64,000 nt of DNA from JAWXCM01 sp034408745 (GCA_034408745.1 JAWXCM010000393.1:7744-71743); one strand, 5' to 3'; positions 8,888 to 17,802 are shown, counted from the stretch's first letter. The notes: a model not told the origin generated them from the letters alone. Numbers and translations: made by a program.

Positions 8888-9438
8888 GCAGTCACCCTCG
8901 TTCGTTGCAGCTTGTCCCGCAGCATTGCCAGCGACCGGTGCAGCTGACTCTTCACAGTGTTCACCGGCAGACCCAGAACTCCGGCGATCTCGGTCGGCTC
9001 CATATCTTCCTGATACCGGAGCAACAACACAGACCGCGCCCGCTCCGGCATGGACCCGATCAGCGTCTGTAGCCGGCTTCGCAGATAAAAGTCCGGGTTA
9101 CCCGCCGATTCCGCCGCGGGCTCGCTGACATCATCGAGCGCGACCTGCGGTCTCGATTTGCGCCGCCTGGCCTGGTCGATGCAGCGATGCATGGTCACCC
9201 GGCGCAGCCAGTTTGTGACATGCGCCTCGGACTCCAGTCCCGGCAACGCCCGATGCAATTCCAGGAATACGTCCTGGGACAATTCCTCAGCCAGCCCCTC
9301 ATCTCCGAGGCTGTGCCAGGCGAGGCTGTAGACCATAGCCTGGTTGCGGCGGATCAGCGCGGCGAACGCGTCGCGGTCTCCCGAGGCAGCCTTCGCCGTT
9401 ACATCGCCAACCTGTTCATCTGCCATCTTCGCCGTCAC
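8884..9438 (-). CDS. ECF RNA polymerase sigma factor
   Basis: 184 residues with sigma region 2 (about 20-90: AFAALIRRNQAMVYSLAW, AEELSQDVFLELHRALP, VTNWLRRVTMHRCIDQARRR) and region 4 (about 125-180: MPERARSVLLLRYQEDMEP, EIAGVLGLPVNTVKSQLHR). Region 3 and region 1 are missing, as in all ECF sigmas. It starts a three-gene operon with the putative anti-sigma and DUF4252 genes and so probably autoregulates. Two starts are possible, ATG 9438 or ATG 9426. The cdaA gene is divergent 100 bases away. Confidence 0.93.
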   Translation of the reverse strand: MTAKMADEQVGDVTAKAASGDRDAFAALIRRNQAMVYSLAWHSLGDEGLAEELSQDVFLELHRALPGLESEAHVTNWLRRVTMHRCIDQARRRKSRPQVALDDVSEPAAESAGNPDFYLRSRLQTLIGSMPERARSVLLLRYQEDMEPTEIAGVLGLPVNTVKSQLHRSLAMLRDKLQRTRVTA

Positions 9439-9538
9439 TCATCGACATATACGGAGCCGCAAAGTGTTGCGAATGCAAAAAGGTACGGGCTGCGCGTTAA
9501 AATCATAGAACTGTGCAGCCCGGAAGGCGTCCAGTCAA

Positions 9539-10393
9539 ATGCCAACGTTCACGAGCCCCATATTTTCGGCGTACTCAGGCCTGACGCCCGTCGCGGTCCT
9601 CGACATCCTGATTGTTGCGTTCCTGATCTATCAGTTTCTGATGACGGTGCGCGGGCGGCGGGCGGCGCACATTTTGGTGGGCATTCTGACGGTGCTGGGC
9701 ATCTACGTGGTGTCGTCGTTTCTTGGGCTGGAGCTGATGCGCAGCGCGATGGCGACGCTGGCGCCTTACGTGCCGTTCACGTTAATCGTGCTGTTCCAGT
9801 CGGAGATCCGGCGCATGCTGGCGAGGCTCGGAGGGCGACGGTGGCTGTCGGTGGGCGGGCGCCTGCAAAAGCGTGAATTTACTGAAGAACTGGTGTTGGC
9901 GCTGGTCCAGCTGCAACAGCAGAAGGTCGGTGCACTGGTGGTTGTGGAGCGTGACATTGGGCTGCGCAGCTTTATCGAAAGCGGTGTGCTGATGGAGGCA
10001 TTTCTGTCCCGCGATCTGCTGCTCACGGTGTTTCATCCGGGCAGTGCGATGCACGATGGCGCTGTGATTGTGCAGGGGGAGAAGATCGCTGCCGCCGCCT
10101 GCTTTCTGCCTCTGACCGTTCAGCCGGCGCTGGCGCGGCACCTGGGTACACGGCATCGCGCCGCGATCGGTGTCACTGAGGAAACCGACTGCCTCTCGCT
10201 CATTGTTTCCGAAGAGACGGGCCGGATTTCCGTAGCCGCGTTCGGCGAGATTGAAACCGACGTGAGCCAGGAACGGCTGGAGCAGCGCATCACGGAGCAC
10301 CTGATTCAGCGCACCAGCAACGGCCCGGTTCGCGAGGTTCGCTGGAGCGACAGCCAGATGGAACGGGAGGCGCGCGATGCGGGGACTGACTGA
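9539..10393 (+). CDS. cdaA: Diadenylate cyclase CdaA
   Basis: 284 residues. Three membrane helices (about 17-90) are followed by the DAC domain. The catalytic motifs are intact: DGA in SAMHDGAVIV (Asp 173) and RHR in GTRHRAAIGV (about 205-207). It makes c-di-AMP from two ATP at the inner face of the membrane; the molecule controls osmotic and cell-wall homeostasis. The next gene encodes its YbbR-type regulator and the third encodes GlmM, the classic arrangement in which CdaR and GlmM bind and tune CdaA. GGAAGG at 9522-9527 precedes ATG 9539. The last 17 bases overlap cdaR. Confidence 0.95.
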   Translation: MPTFTSPIFSAYSGLTPVAVLDILIVAFLIYQFLMTVRGRRAAHILVGILTVLGIYVVSSFLGLELMRSAMATLAPYVPFTLIVLFQSEIRRMLARLGGRRWLSVGGRLQKREFTEELVLALVQLQQQKVGALVVVERDIGLRSFIESGVLMEAFLSRDLLLTVFHPGSAMHDGAVIVQGEKIAAAACFLPLTVQPALARHLGTRHRAAIGVTEETDCLSLIVSEETGRISVAAFGEIETDVSQERLEQRITEHLIQRTSNGPVREVRWSDSQMEREARDAGTD

Positions 10394-11024
10394 ACACCTC
10401 GGCTGGAAATTGCTGGCGCTGTTGATCTCCAGCCTGCTCTGGATCCTGGTGGTTGGCGAGACCGAAGTGGCCACGTCGATGCCCATAGTGGTCCAGTACC
10501 GGAACATGCCCCCGGACCTCGAGATCACGGGCGATAACCTGGACCGGCTGTTTGTCCAGGTTCGCGGGCCGGTCGCGCGTGTGTCGGCGGAGTCGCTGGC
10601 GCGTACACCTCTGGTGCTGGATCTGAGTAATATACACCGTCCCGGGGACCAGACGTTCAACGTGACGGAGAAGGAACTTGGCCTGCCCACCGGGGTCCGG
10701 CTGGTCCGTGCCGTGCCCGCCCAGATACGTTTTTCGCTGGACCGCCGGCTGACACGGATGCTGCCTGTAGAAGTCCGTTTTGAGGGCGACCCACCGGCTG
10801 GGTACCGGGTTGTGAACCAGCGCGTGAATCCGCCGGCGGCCCGCGTCTCCGGACCTGAGTATTTCGTTACGCGAACCCACGCCGCGTTTACCGATCGGCT
10901 AAACATCAGTTCCACGGTGGGAGCCGCCGAGTTTCGAGTCCCGATATACGTGGACGATCCGCAGGTGCGCATTGAAAGCACGCGGCTGGTTACCGTAAGC
11001 GTCACGCTGGAAAAGATACCCTGA
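10377..11024 (+). CDS. cdaR: YbbR-domain regulator CdaR
   Basis: 215 residues: an N-terminal membrane helix (about 10-25, WKLLALLISSLLWILVVGE) and an extracytoplasmic part holding YbbR repeats, each with the pattern of an extended strand block (LDRLFVQVRGPVARVSAESL; RMLPVEVRFEGDPPAGYRVV; PPAARVSGPEYFVTRTHAAF). It overlaps cdaA by 17 bases and is followed by glmM after 12 bases. CdaR proteins anchor at the membrane next to CdaA and modulate its cyclase activity. Only two clear repeats are visible, so it is shorter than the four-repeat Firmicute form. Confidence 0.9.
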   Translation: MRGLTEHLGWKLLALLISSLLWILVVGETEVATSMPIVVQYRNMPPDLEITGDNLDRLFVQVRGPVARVSAESLARTPLVLDLSNIHRPGDQTFNVTEKELGLPTGVRLVRAVPAQIRFSLDRRLTRMLPVEVRFEGDPPAGYRVVNQRVNPPAARVSGPEYFVTRTHAAFTDRLNISSTVGAAEFRVPIYVDDPQVRIESTRLVTVSVTLEKIP

Positions 11025-11036
11025 TTTTTAATACAA

Positions 11037-12377
11037 ATGCCACGACAATTATTCGGAACTGACGGTGTGCGTGGAGTTGCCGGAGAGTATCCTCTCAATC
11101 CGCCGACCACCTGGGCACTCGGCAAAGCACTGGGCGAGTGGGCACGACATCGCGCGCAAAAGCCGGAAATCCTGATCGGGATGGACACGCGGGAATCGGG
11201 CCCGTGGATCGCGGCTCAGGTGGGTGGCGGTCTGGAAGCCGCGGGCGTTCGGCCCAGGTTTGCCGGGCTGATCACGACGCCGGGCGTTGCATGGCTCACG
11301 CGAACCCGGGATTTCGTTGCCGGGGTAATGATATCGGCCTCGCACAATCCTTACCAGGACAACGGGATCAAGGTTTTCGATCACTCCGGGTTCAAGTTGC
11401 CGGATGATACTGAGCACCGGCTGGAAGAGCAGATCTTCGCCATCCTGGCCGGTTCGCCCCCGACTCCACCGGCGAAGCTGGCTGTGGATGAGGGCCTGGA
11501 TGCTGCTTATGTGGACTTCCTGGCGGGATCGGCGAAGACGCGCCTCGACGGGCTGAGCCTGATTCTCGACTGCGCGAACGGAGCCGCGTCGCACCTTGCG
11601 CCTGAGCTGTTTACGCGGCTGGGTGCGACGGTGGAAAACATGGGCTGCTCACCGGACGGCCGCAATATCAATCTGGGCTGTGGCGCGCTGCATGTCGAAT
11701 CGCTGCGGCATGAAGTGGTTCGGCGCAAGGCCGACGCCGGGATTGCCTTCGACGGGGACGCCGACCGGTGCATTCTGGTGGCACCGACCGGTCGGATCGT
11801 AGATGGCGATGCGGTGCTGCTGATCGTCGCAAGAGCGATGGCCGACGAAGGGACACTTCGCCAGCCGATGGTGATCTCGACGGTGATGTCGAACATCGGG
11901 CTGGAGCTTGCGTTGAAGGAGTCCGGACTGACGATGCTTCGCACTCCGGTCGGCGACAAGTACGTGCTGGAGGAGATGGTTCGCCGTGACGCGCAGATTG
12001 GCGGCGAGCAGTCCGGGCATGTCATTTTCCGGGATTTCGCAACCACGGGCGATGGGATGCTGACCGGGCTTCGGGTGCTGGAGATTGTGGCGGGTTCCGG
12101 GCAGACTCTGGATAAGCTGGCGGCCGGGCTCAAGGTGTTTCCGCAGCTGCTGGTGAACGTGCGCGTCAAGAACAAGAAGCCGATGGAAGAAATGCCTTCG
12201 GTTCAGGCCGAGATCCGGGAAGCCGAGAAGGTGTTCGGCGCATCGGGACGCGTGGTGGTTCGATTCTCGGGCACTGAGCCGCTCGCCCGCGTGATGGTGG
12301 AAGGTCCCGACGATGCGGGTGTTCGGCACTGGGCTAACCGCATTGCGGATGCCATTCGAACGGAGCTTTCCGCCTAA
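11037..12377 (+). CDS. glmM: Phosphoglucosamine mutase GlmM
   Basis: 446 residues, the normal length. It converts glucosamine-6-phosphate to glucosamine-1-phosphate for UDP-GlcNAc, hence peptidoglycan and lipopolysaccharide. All key parts are present: start motif LFGTDGVRG, active-site phosphoserine in MISASHNP (Ser 102), magnesium loop FDGDADRC (Asp 239, 241, 243), sugar loop GGEQSGH and phosphate-binding RFSGTEPLARVM near the C-terminus. Third gene of the cdaA-cdaR-glmM cluster, where GlmM is also known in other bacteria to bind and restrain CdaA. The gene for a GT39-like membrane protein begins 3 bases after the stop. Confidence 0.96.
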   Translation: MPRQLFGTDGVRGVAGEYPLNPPTTWALGKALGEWARHRAQKPEILIGMDTRESGPWIAAQVGGGLEAAGVRPRFAGLITTPGVAWLTRTRDFVAGVMISASHNPYQDNGIKVFDHSGFKLPDDTEHRLEEQIFAILAGSPPTPPAKLAVDEGLDAAYVDFLAGSAKTRLDGLSLILDCANGAASHLAPELFTRLGATVENMGCSPDGRNINLGCGALHVESLRHEVVRRKADAGIAFDGDADRCILVAPTGRIVDGDAVLLIVARAMADEGTLRQPMVISTVMSNIGLELALKESGLTMLRTPVGDKYVLEEMVRRDAQIGGEQSGHVIFRDFATTGDGMLTGLRVLEIVAGSGQTLDKLAAGLKVFPQLLVNVRVKNKKPMEEMPSVQAEIREAEKVFGASGRVVVRFSGTEPLARVMVEGPDDAGVRHWANRIADAIRTELSA

Positions 12378-12380
12378 ATC

Positions 12381-13829
12381 ATGTCCTCCTGGTCATCCCG
12401 CATCAGTATTCTCCTGATCGTTGCCGTTTTGGGAATCTGCTGCTGGAGAGCACGCACACAGTCATTCACTATCGACGAGGCCTTTGTGTACAACCGCTTC
12501 GTCTCAAAGGATCTCGCTGAGATGGCGAAGTCCTTCGACGCCTGCAATCACGTGCTGCACACGCTGCTGATGAAGGTATCGCGGTACGCGCTGGGGGGCG
12601 GGGAAATGGCGGCCCGCGTTCCCAGCCTGGCCGGAGCGCTGCTGTACTGCATCGTGGCCTTTCAGATTACGCGTCTGCTGTTTGCGGGATGGTCTCAGGT
12701 CCTTTGCCTTGCGCTGCTTACGCTGAATCCGCTGCTGCTGGATTTTCTCATTGCCGCCCGAGGGTACGGCCTCGCTCTCGGACTGTTTTTATGGGCGCTG
12801 CTTTGCGCCATCCACTACGCTACGCGCGGGTTTGAATCGAAATGGCTGTTTCGCGCGGGCGTGCTGGCGGGGCTCTCGATTGCGGCGAATCTCACATTGC
12901 TGATTCCTGTGGCGGGGCTCGGACTGGCGCTGCTGCTGCTGGCGTCGCGGGACGGGGTGCGGGCGGGCTGGCATGTCTTCGACGCGTATGGCGGACCGGC
13001 CATCGTCATCGCGTTCCTGTTTCTGGTTCTCCCGCTGCTGAACGCTTCGCGGGAAGACTTCTACTTCGGAGCGAACAGTCTGACAAGCTCGGTCGACGGC
13101 CTGACTGCCAGCTTTCTGAAGGTTCAGGAGCGCTGGCCCGCGCGGCATCCGGAAGTGTTCCTTGCCGTCGGTCGATTTCTGGTGGTGCCAGGGATTGTAC
13201 TGGCGCTGCTGGCCGGGGTCGGTGCGCACCTGCGTCGCTACCTGAAGTCGGTGCAGCCGGAGTGGCGCAGCGCGCCGTTTCTGCTGTTCGGAATCCCCGT
13301 AATCGCCTCCATCGTCGCCATCTTCGTATCGCATTTCCTGGCTGGCGTGCGATACCCCGAGGGTCGAACTGCCCTGTACCTGCTCCCGCTGACGTTTCTC
13401 GCCTGCTTCGCCGGAGTGCGGCTTGCGGAATCGAGGCGGGCGGCCCTCGCATTGAACCTGGCCGCGGCGGCGCTGGTGCTGGTGAGTATTCGTCAGACTG
13501 ACAACCGGTTCTTCTCTGACTGGCGCTTCGATGCTGGCACGGGGCGACTGATCCGGGCGCTGGAAAGCGACTTTGCAACCAGGGCAAGGCCGGATCAAAA
13601 ACCGCCAACTCTCTATACCCAGACGTTTCTGCGCCAGACCGCGCTCTGGTATCGAGACCGCCGCGGCATGACCTGGCTCACGATTCCGGATCTGAATGAA
13701 AACCGGAAAGAGTCTGCCGACTACTACCTCCTGAACTTTGAGGACAAGCAACTGGTGTCGCAACTCGGGCTGCAGGTGGTGGCGGAAGACAAGATTTCCG
13801 GCGAACTGCTGGCCCGCAGGTCCCAGTGA
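12381..13829 (+). CDS. GT39/ArnT-like integral membrane glycosyltransferase
   Basis: 482 residues with about nine to eleven hydrophobic segments. The first outer loop contains SFTIDEAFVYNRFVSKD, with the Asp-Glu pair at the place of the catalytic acid in GT-C glycosyltransferases of the ArnT/PMT type. The C-terminal about 100 residues are soluble. Such enzymes move sugars from polyprenyl-phosphate donors onto lipids or proteins outside the membrane. It follows glmM by 3 bases and overlaps the next gene by GTGA, so it is in a long envelope operon. The acceptor and donor cannot be inferred. Confidence 0.7.
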   Translation: MSSWSSRISILLIVAVLGICCWRARTQSFTIDEAFVYNRFVSKDLAEMAKSFDACNHVLHTLLMKVSRYALGGGEMAARVPSLAGALLYCIVAFQITRLLFAGWSQVLCLALLTLNPLLLDFLIAARGYGLALGLFLWALLCAIHYATRGFESKWLFRAGVLAGLSIAANLTLLIPVAGLGLALLLLASRDGVRAGWHVFDAYGGPAIVIAFLFLVLPLLNASREDFYFGANSLTSSVDGLTASFLKVQERWPARHPEVFLAVGRFLVVPGIVLALLAGVGAHLRRYLKSVQPEWRSAPFLLFGIPVIASIVAIFVSHFLAGVRYPEGRTALYLLPLTFLACFAGVRLAESRRAALALNLAAAALVLVSIRQTDNRFFSDWRFDAGTGRLIRALESDFATRARPDQKPPTLYTQTFLRQTALWYRDRRGMTWLTIPDLNENRKESADYYLLNFEDKQLVSQLGLQVVAEDKISGELLARRSQ

Positions 13830-14368
13830 GAAAGTATCTGGCGATTCCCCTGGCGCTGTGCTGCGCGGGTTGTGCGCCGACCCCTTCGTGGTACGGTGTC
13901 CCCGCTCAGCACAAACCATTTGTCGACAAGGTCCCGCAAGTTGTCTCGATTCCCGAGTTCGGAGAGTTTGTCCGCTCCGAAGAAACCGACGCCGAGCGCT
14001 ATTTCATCAAGGACGTGAAGGGCCTGGAGGGCACGTGGCGCTGGACTTTCGCGGAACCCGAATTCCGCTTCTTCATCAGGCCGACAGGGAAGTCGCGGAA
14101 GTTTCATCTGGAACTCGGCATTAATGATCGAACATTTAAGGACACAGGGCCGGTGAACCTGGTAATCACCGTGAACGGGAAGGTGCTGGGGCGCCCCACC
14201 TTCACTAAGTTCGGCGACCAGACCTGGGAAGCCGATGTCGCTCCAGACATGCTGTTGCCAGACTCCGAGAATCGAGTGCTGATCAAGGTTTTGAACCCGT
14301 GGCAGGCGGCCGACCCCGGCGTCAGGCTCGGCTTTCTACTTCATGCTGTGGGGTTCCTGTCGCAATGA
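13826..14368 (+). CDS. Putative lipoprotein of unknown function
   Basis: 180 residues beginning with GTG (GTGA overlap with the previous stop). The N-terminus MRKYLAIPLALCCAGCAP is a short lipoprotein-like signal, with the candidate lipidated cysteine at 16; the lipobox is unusual because Cys 13 replaces the usual Leu at -3. The remainder is beta-rich (TWRWTFAEPEFRFFIRP, GPVNLVITVNGKVLG, NRVLIKVLNPW) and looks like a small jelly-roll/carbohydrate-binding-like fold, but I do not recognise the family. It lies between two GT-C-like membrane genes and overlaps both, so it may work with them at the periplasmic face. Confidence 0.7.
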   Translation: MRKYLAIPLALCCAGCAPTPSWYGVPAQHKPFVDKVPQVVSIPEFGEFVRSEETDAERYFIKDVKGLEGTWRWTFAEPEFRFFIRPTGKSRKFHLELGINDRTFKDTGPVNLVITVNGKVLGRPTFTKFGDQTWEADVAPDMLLPDSENRVLIKVLNPWQAADPGVRLGFLLHAVGFLSQ

Positions 14369-16581
14369 GCCCGCCTGCCATTCTGTTCGGCGCCGCGTTC
14401 ACAGGGGCCACTTCGCTGTCTCTGGGGCTACTCCTGCTTCGGCGGCTTGGTCTGCGCCCGCGTGCCGGCGAGGTGTTCCCTATCGGGTTCCTGCTCGGCT
14501 CCGCGGCGCTGAATCTCGCGGTGTTCCTCAGCCTGACGTTCTGGGTGGCCGGGCCGGGATGGTTCGCAGTGCTGGGCGCGGGGGCGATCGGAGCCTGCCT
14601 GTTTACCCGGGCGTGGCGCATCCCCACCGATCCTTCTCCCGTGGTTCCCACCCTCTGGCGCCGGATTTTAGGAGTGTCGCTCCTGGTTTACGGGACCTTC
14701 ACGTTTTTCCACGCCATGGCTCCGGAGATCAGCCCGGACGGGGTGGCCTATCACCTGGGCACAGTGGGTCGATACTTCCGCAACGGCGGCTTCGACTGGT
14801 ACACCACCGACATGTACGCGAACCTGCCGATGGGCGTCGAGATGCTGTTCCTGTTCGCGTACTCCTTCGGGAGGCACTCGGCGGCTGCTCTGGTGCACTG
14901 GCAGTTCCTGATGGTGTTGCCGTTCGTGGTGCTGGCGATCGGGCGCCGGTTCGATCTGCCGAAGACGGGAGCCATCGCGGCGCTGCTGACGTTCCTCAGC
15001 CCGGTGGTGCTGCTGGACGGCGCATCGGCGTATGTGGACGTGGCGACGGGCGCCGTTATAGCGGGACTGTTCCTTGCCCTGTGCGCGTTCGAACAGGATA
15101 CGGAACACCAACCCTGGCTCATCGTCTCGGGCCTGCTGGCGGGCTTCTGTTACGCCGTCAAGTTAACGGCGGCTCCCGCTGTCCCGTTCGCATTGCTCTT
15201 TGTTGCCTGGTCGCTTCGACGCAGCCCCTGGAAAATCACGGCCCGCGCTGTGGTGATTACCGGGGCTTTGGCCACGCTGTTGATCGCACCCTGGCTGATC
15301 AAGAACACGCTGATGGTCGGCAACCCGTTCTCGCCGTTTCTGAACCGCTATTTTCCGAACCCCTACGTCCGAATCTCATTTGAGGACATGTATCGGGAAA
15401 TGCACCGGAACTACTACGGCGCGGTGCCGCACTGGTCGATGATCCCGGTGGAAGTGGCGGTTCTTGGCGGAAAACTGAACGGCTATCTGGGTCCGCTGTT
15501 CCTGATCGCGCCTTTGGGCCTGCTGGCGCTGCGCTGGCCGCTGGGGCGGCGGGCGTGGATCGCGGCGCTGTTCTTCGCGTCCACCTATCCCAGTAACATT
15601 GGCACCCGATTCCTCATCTCGGTCCTGCCGTTCGTCTCCCTTGCTTTGGCAATGCTGTTTGAACGCTGGCGCATGGGGCTGGCCGTGATCGCCTTTCACT
15701 TCGTCGCGGCCTCGCCCGAAGTGGGCAAGGGCTATGCCGATCCATACGCGTGGCGGCTCGACCGTTTCCGCTGGACGCAGGCCTGGCGCATCGAAGCTGA
15801 GGACACCTGGCTGGCTCGCATGCTTCCCGATTATCGGATGTCGAGGCTGGTGGAGACCCATGTTCCGCTGCACGGCCGCGTGTTGACCTACGCCGGAGTG
15901 GCTCAGGCGTACACGTCGCGCCAGATCGACGTTTCGTACCAGGCGGGCCGTAACAACGCCGCCGCTGAAATGTTTGCTGCCGGGGTCGCTGCCGATATTG
16001 TCGCGATGTACAGCCAGACCTTCCGTTTCCCCGCCATTCCGGCGCAACGGGTTCGACTGGTTCAGACCGCCACCACGCCGCAGAACTGGAGCGTCTCCGA
16101 GCTTCGGGTACAGGCTCCGGGAGGCCGTGAGTACGACCGCCAGCAGTGGTGGCGGCTTCAGGCGAAACCGAATCCCTGGGATGTGCAGTGGGCGTTCGAC
16201 GATTGTCCGGTGACTCGCTGGAAGGCGTGGGACAAATCGACTCCGGGCCAGTACCTTGAGATCAATTTCATCAGGCCGATGGAACTGGGTGGGATTCGGG
16301 CCGATATCTCCGGGGATCAGCCCGATGTGACGATGCGAATCGACGTGGATACGGGGGACGGCGTCTGGAAGACGGTGTCGGACAAGCCGGAGGATACGGC
16401 GCTGGAGCCTCCGCCGAACGTCCGGCGCAAGGTGGTGGACGATCTGAAGCGGCTGGGCTACACGCACCTTGTCGTGGCGAAGAATGAGTTCCTCGCGTCG
16501 GACGTGTACCGCAACGAGGCTGCGTGGGGAATCACCCGCATCGGGGACACCGGCGAAGGCAGACTGTACCGGTTGGACTAG
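14365..16581 (+). CDS. Large multi-span membrane protein with C-terminal discoidin-like domain
   Basis: 738 residues. The first about 470 hold ten or more hydrophobic helices with a GT-C-like loop (MAPEISPDGVAYHLGTVGRY, about residues 115-135, acidic Glu and Asp). The rest is soluble; residues about 575-690 (SVSELRVQAP through WDVQWAFDDCPVTRWKAWD, YLEINFIRPMELGGIRADI) have the look of an F5/8 type C (discoidin) sugar-binding fold. A membrane glycosyltransferase or related enzyme is likely, acting outside the cell membrane. ATG 14365 is chosen for the ATGA overlap with the lipoprotein gene. Its last bases (16536-16581) are part of a 54-bp repeat that recurs at 17803, after an inserted two-gene cassette. 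Confidence 0.7.
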   Translation: MSPPAILFGAAFTGATSLSLGLLLLRRLGLRPRAGEVFPIGFLLGSAALNLAVFLSLTFWVAGPGWFAVLGAGAIGACLFTRAWRIPTDPSPVVPTLWRRILGVSLLVYGTFTFFHAMAPEISPDGVAYHLGTVGRYFRNGGFDWYTTDMYANLPMGVEMLFLFAYSFGRHSAAALVHWQFLMVLPFVVLAIGRRFDLPKTGAIAALLTFLSPVVLLDGASAYVDVATGAVIAGLFLALCAFEQDTEHQPWLIVSGLLAGFCYAVKLTAAPAVPFALLFVAWSLRRSPWKITARAVVITGALATLLIAPWLIKNTLMVGNPFSPFLNRYFPNPYVRISFEDMYREMHRNYYGAVPHWSMIPVEVAVLGGKLNGYLGPLFLIAPLGLLALRWPLGRRAWIAALFFASTYPSNIGTRFLISVLPFVSLALAMLFERWRMGLAVIAFHFVAASPEVGKGYADPYAWRLDRFRWTQAWRIEAEDTWLARMLPDYRMSRLVETHVPLHGRVLTYAGVAQAYTSRQIDVSYQAGRNNAAAEMFAAGVAADIVAMYSQTFRFPAIPAQRVRLVQTATTPQNWSVSELRVQAPGGREYDRQQWWRLQAKPNPWDVQWAFDDCPVTRWKAWDKSTPGQYLEINFIRPMELGGIRADISGDQPDVTMRIDVDTGDGVWKTVSDKPEDTALEPPPNVRRKVVDDLKRLGYTHLVVAKNEFLASDVYRNEAAWGITRIGDTGEGRLYRLD

Positions 16582-16589
16582 AATTCCGT
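16536..16589 (+). repeat. 54-bp direct repeat, copy A
   Basis: CCGCATCGGGGACA...AGAATTCCGT covers the last codons and stop of the membrane-protein gene. It is repeated at 17803-17856 with 52 of 54 positions identical. The differences are C/T inside the frame and T/C in the TAG stop. The two copies bracket the XRE/nucleotidyltransferase genes. Confidence 0.93.
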
Positions 16590-16597
16590 TCGCATCT

Positions 16598-16609
16598 TGT
16601 AATATTACA
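16598..16609. promoter_or_regulatory. Palindromic operator/promoter before the XRE gene
   Basis: TGTAATATTACA is a perfect 12-bp inverted repeat, 24 bases before the ATG of the XRE gene, and includes a TAATAT that could be a -10 box. A palindrome over the promoter directly upstream of an XRE gene is the usual layout for autoregulated toxin-antitoxin and defence cassettes. Confidence 0.65.
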
Positions 16610-16633
16610 TGCTAGCCTGTTGAAGAGGCGCAG

Positions 16634-17260
16634 ATGGCGGACGTATTGCAGTGGCGAAAGCGGAATGGACTGACGCAGGTGAATGCGGCGTCCCTGCTCG
16701 GCGTTTCGCAACCCTACCTGTCGCTTCTCGAAAAAGGTGCAAGGCCTTTGACGGCGGCGCTTTGCGACCGGATGAAGGTTGTTGGTGGGGAGGTAGAGGG
16801 CGGAACGTCGGATGATCGGTTCCGCGCCCAGTTGAGTGCCCTTGGGTATCCGGGATTCGTTCACGTCGTCAAGTCGCGGCCCAGGCCCCGCGCTGCCGAT
16901 TTCCTGCTGGCGGTTCTTGCTCGACCGGATGCCGACGCTCGCGTCGTGGAGGCTTTACCCTGGCTCGTTGGCACCTGCCAGAATCAACTGGACCTGGATT
17001 GGCTGGTGCGTCAAGCCAAGCTTCAGAATCTGCAAAATCGGCTGGGCTTCCTCTTGCAGGTCGCAGGTGTAGACACGCCCGAGTGTCTGTTGGCGGTCCG
17101 TAAACTGGAGCGTGCCCGATTGCTGCAGGAGGACACGTTGTGCTGGGATTCCATGCCCGCCGCGACGCGCGAATGGATGCGTGCAAATCGAACTCCGCTT
17201 GCCGAGCGTTGGAATGTATTGACGAGGCTCCGAGCCGAAGATGTCCACGATGCCGTCTGA
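16634..17260 (+). CDS. XRE-family helix-turn-helix protein (candidate antitoxin/regulator)
   Basis: 208 residues. An XRE/Cro HTH is at residues about 3-50 (VLQWRKRNGLTQVNAASLLGVSQPYLSLLEKG). The rest is a helical domain (LLAVLARPDADARVVEALPWLVG; LDWLVRQAKLQNLQNRLGFLLQVA; LLAVRKLERARLLQEDTL) that I do not recognise. AAGAGG lies 5 bases before ATG 16634. The gene overlaps the nucleotidyltransferase gene by 20 bases, so the pair is co-translated, and a perfect palindrome precedes it. HTH plus MNT-fold nucleotidyltransferase pairs are a known type of toxin-antitoxin or abortive-infection unit; this HTH protein would be the neutralising and repressing partner. That role is inferred. Confidence 0.8.
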   Translation: MADVLQWRKRNGLTQVNAASLLGVSQPYLSLLEKGARPLTAALCDRMKVVGGEVEGGTSDDRFRAQLSALGYPGFVHVVKSRPRPRAADFLLAVLARPDADARVVEALPWLVGTCQNQLDLDWLVRQAKLQNLQNRLGFLLQVAGVDTPECLLAVRKLERARLLQEDTLCWDSMPAATREWMRANRTPLAERWNVLTRLRAEDVHDAV

Positions 17261-17792
17261 TGATCGGACGGGGCGGCTTCCGGTTGAACCATGGCTGTCT
17301 TTCTTAACGGACCTGGATGCCGCACTCGATGAGCCCGCCGCCTTCCACTGCATTGGCGGGTTCGTCGTCAGCCAGCACTACGGGTTCGCCAGAGAAACGG
17401 CGGACCTGGACGTACTCACGGTGATTCCGCCCGATGCGGCCCAGCGCGTCGCCGAACTCGCGGGCAAGGGATCGCCGCTCCAGAAGAAGCACCGGGTCTA
17501 CATTGACCATGTCGCCGTCGCCAACTATGCGGACGACTACGAGGCCCGTCTGGTCCGAGTATTCCCGGTATGGCCCAGGGTTCGGTTGTGGGCGCTGGAA
17601 CCGCACGACCTCGCGTTGACGAAGCTGGAGCGGAGCAATGACCGCGACATCCGCGACGTCATGTACCTGGCACAAGCTGGCTTGATTGTTCGGGAGACGC
17701 TCATTTCGCGATTCCGTACCTCACGGGGCGCACGCCAACGTGGCATCGGAAGACGCTCAGGATGTGGGTGGATGCATGTTGGCCGTGAATAG
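17241..17792 (+). CDS. DUF6036/AbiEii-like nucleotidyltransferase (candidate toxin), frameshifted end
   Basis: 183 residues as read. The nucleotidyltransferase core is clear: GGFVVSQHYGFARETADLDV (residues about 39-58) with the paired acidic residues, a third acidic site near YIDHVAVANY, and the late helix motif LALTKLERSNDRDIRDVMYL. Related proteins modify tRNA or proteins and act as toxins. The C-terminus after about residue 155 is out of frame: the frame two bases on reads PYLTGRTPTWHRKTLRMWV...CWP to a TGA at about 17787-17789, which is the normal family ending. A short deletion near 17712-17720 is the simplest cause, so the copy may be inactive or the base call wrong. Confidence 0.72.
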   Translation: MSTMPSDDRTGRLPVEPWLSFLTDLDAALDEPAAFHCIGGFVVSQHYGFARETADLDVLTVIPPDAAQRVAELAGKGSPLQKKHRVYIDHVAVANYADDYEARLVRVFPVWPRVRLWALEPHDLALTKLERSNDRDIRDVMYLAQAGLIVRETLISRFRTSRGARQRGIGRRSGCGWMHVGRE

Positions 17793-17802
17793 GTCGCGAC
17801 GG

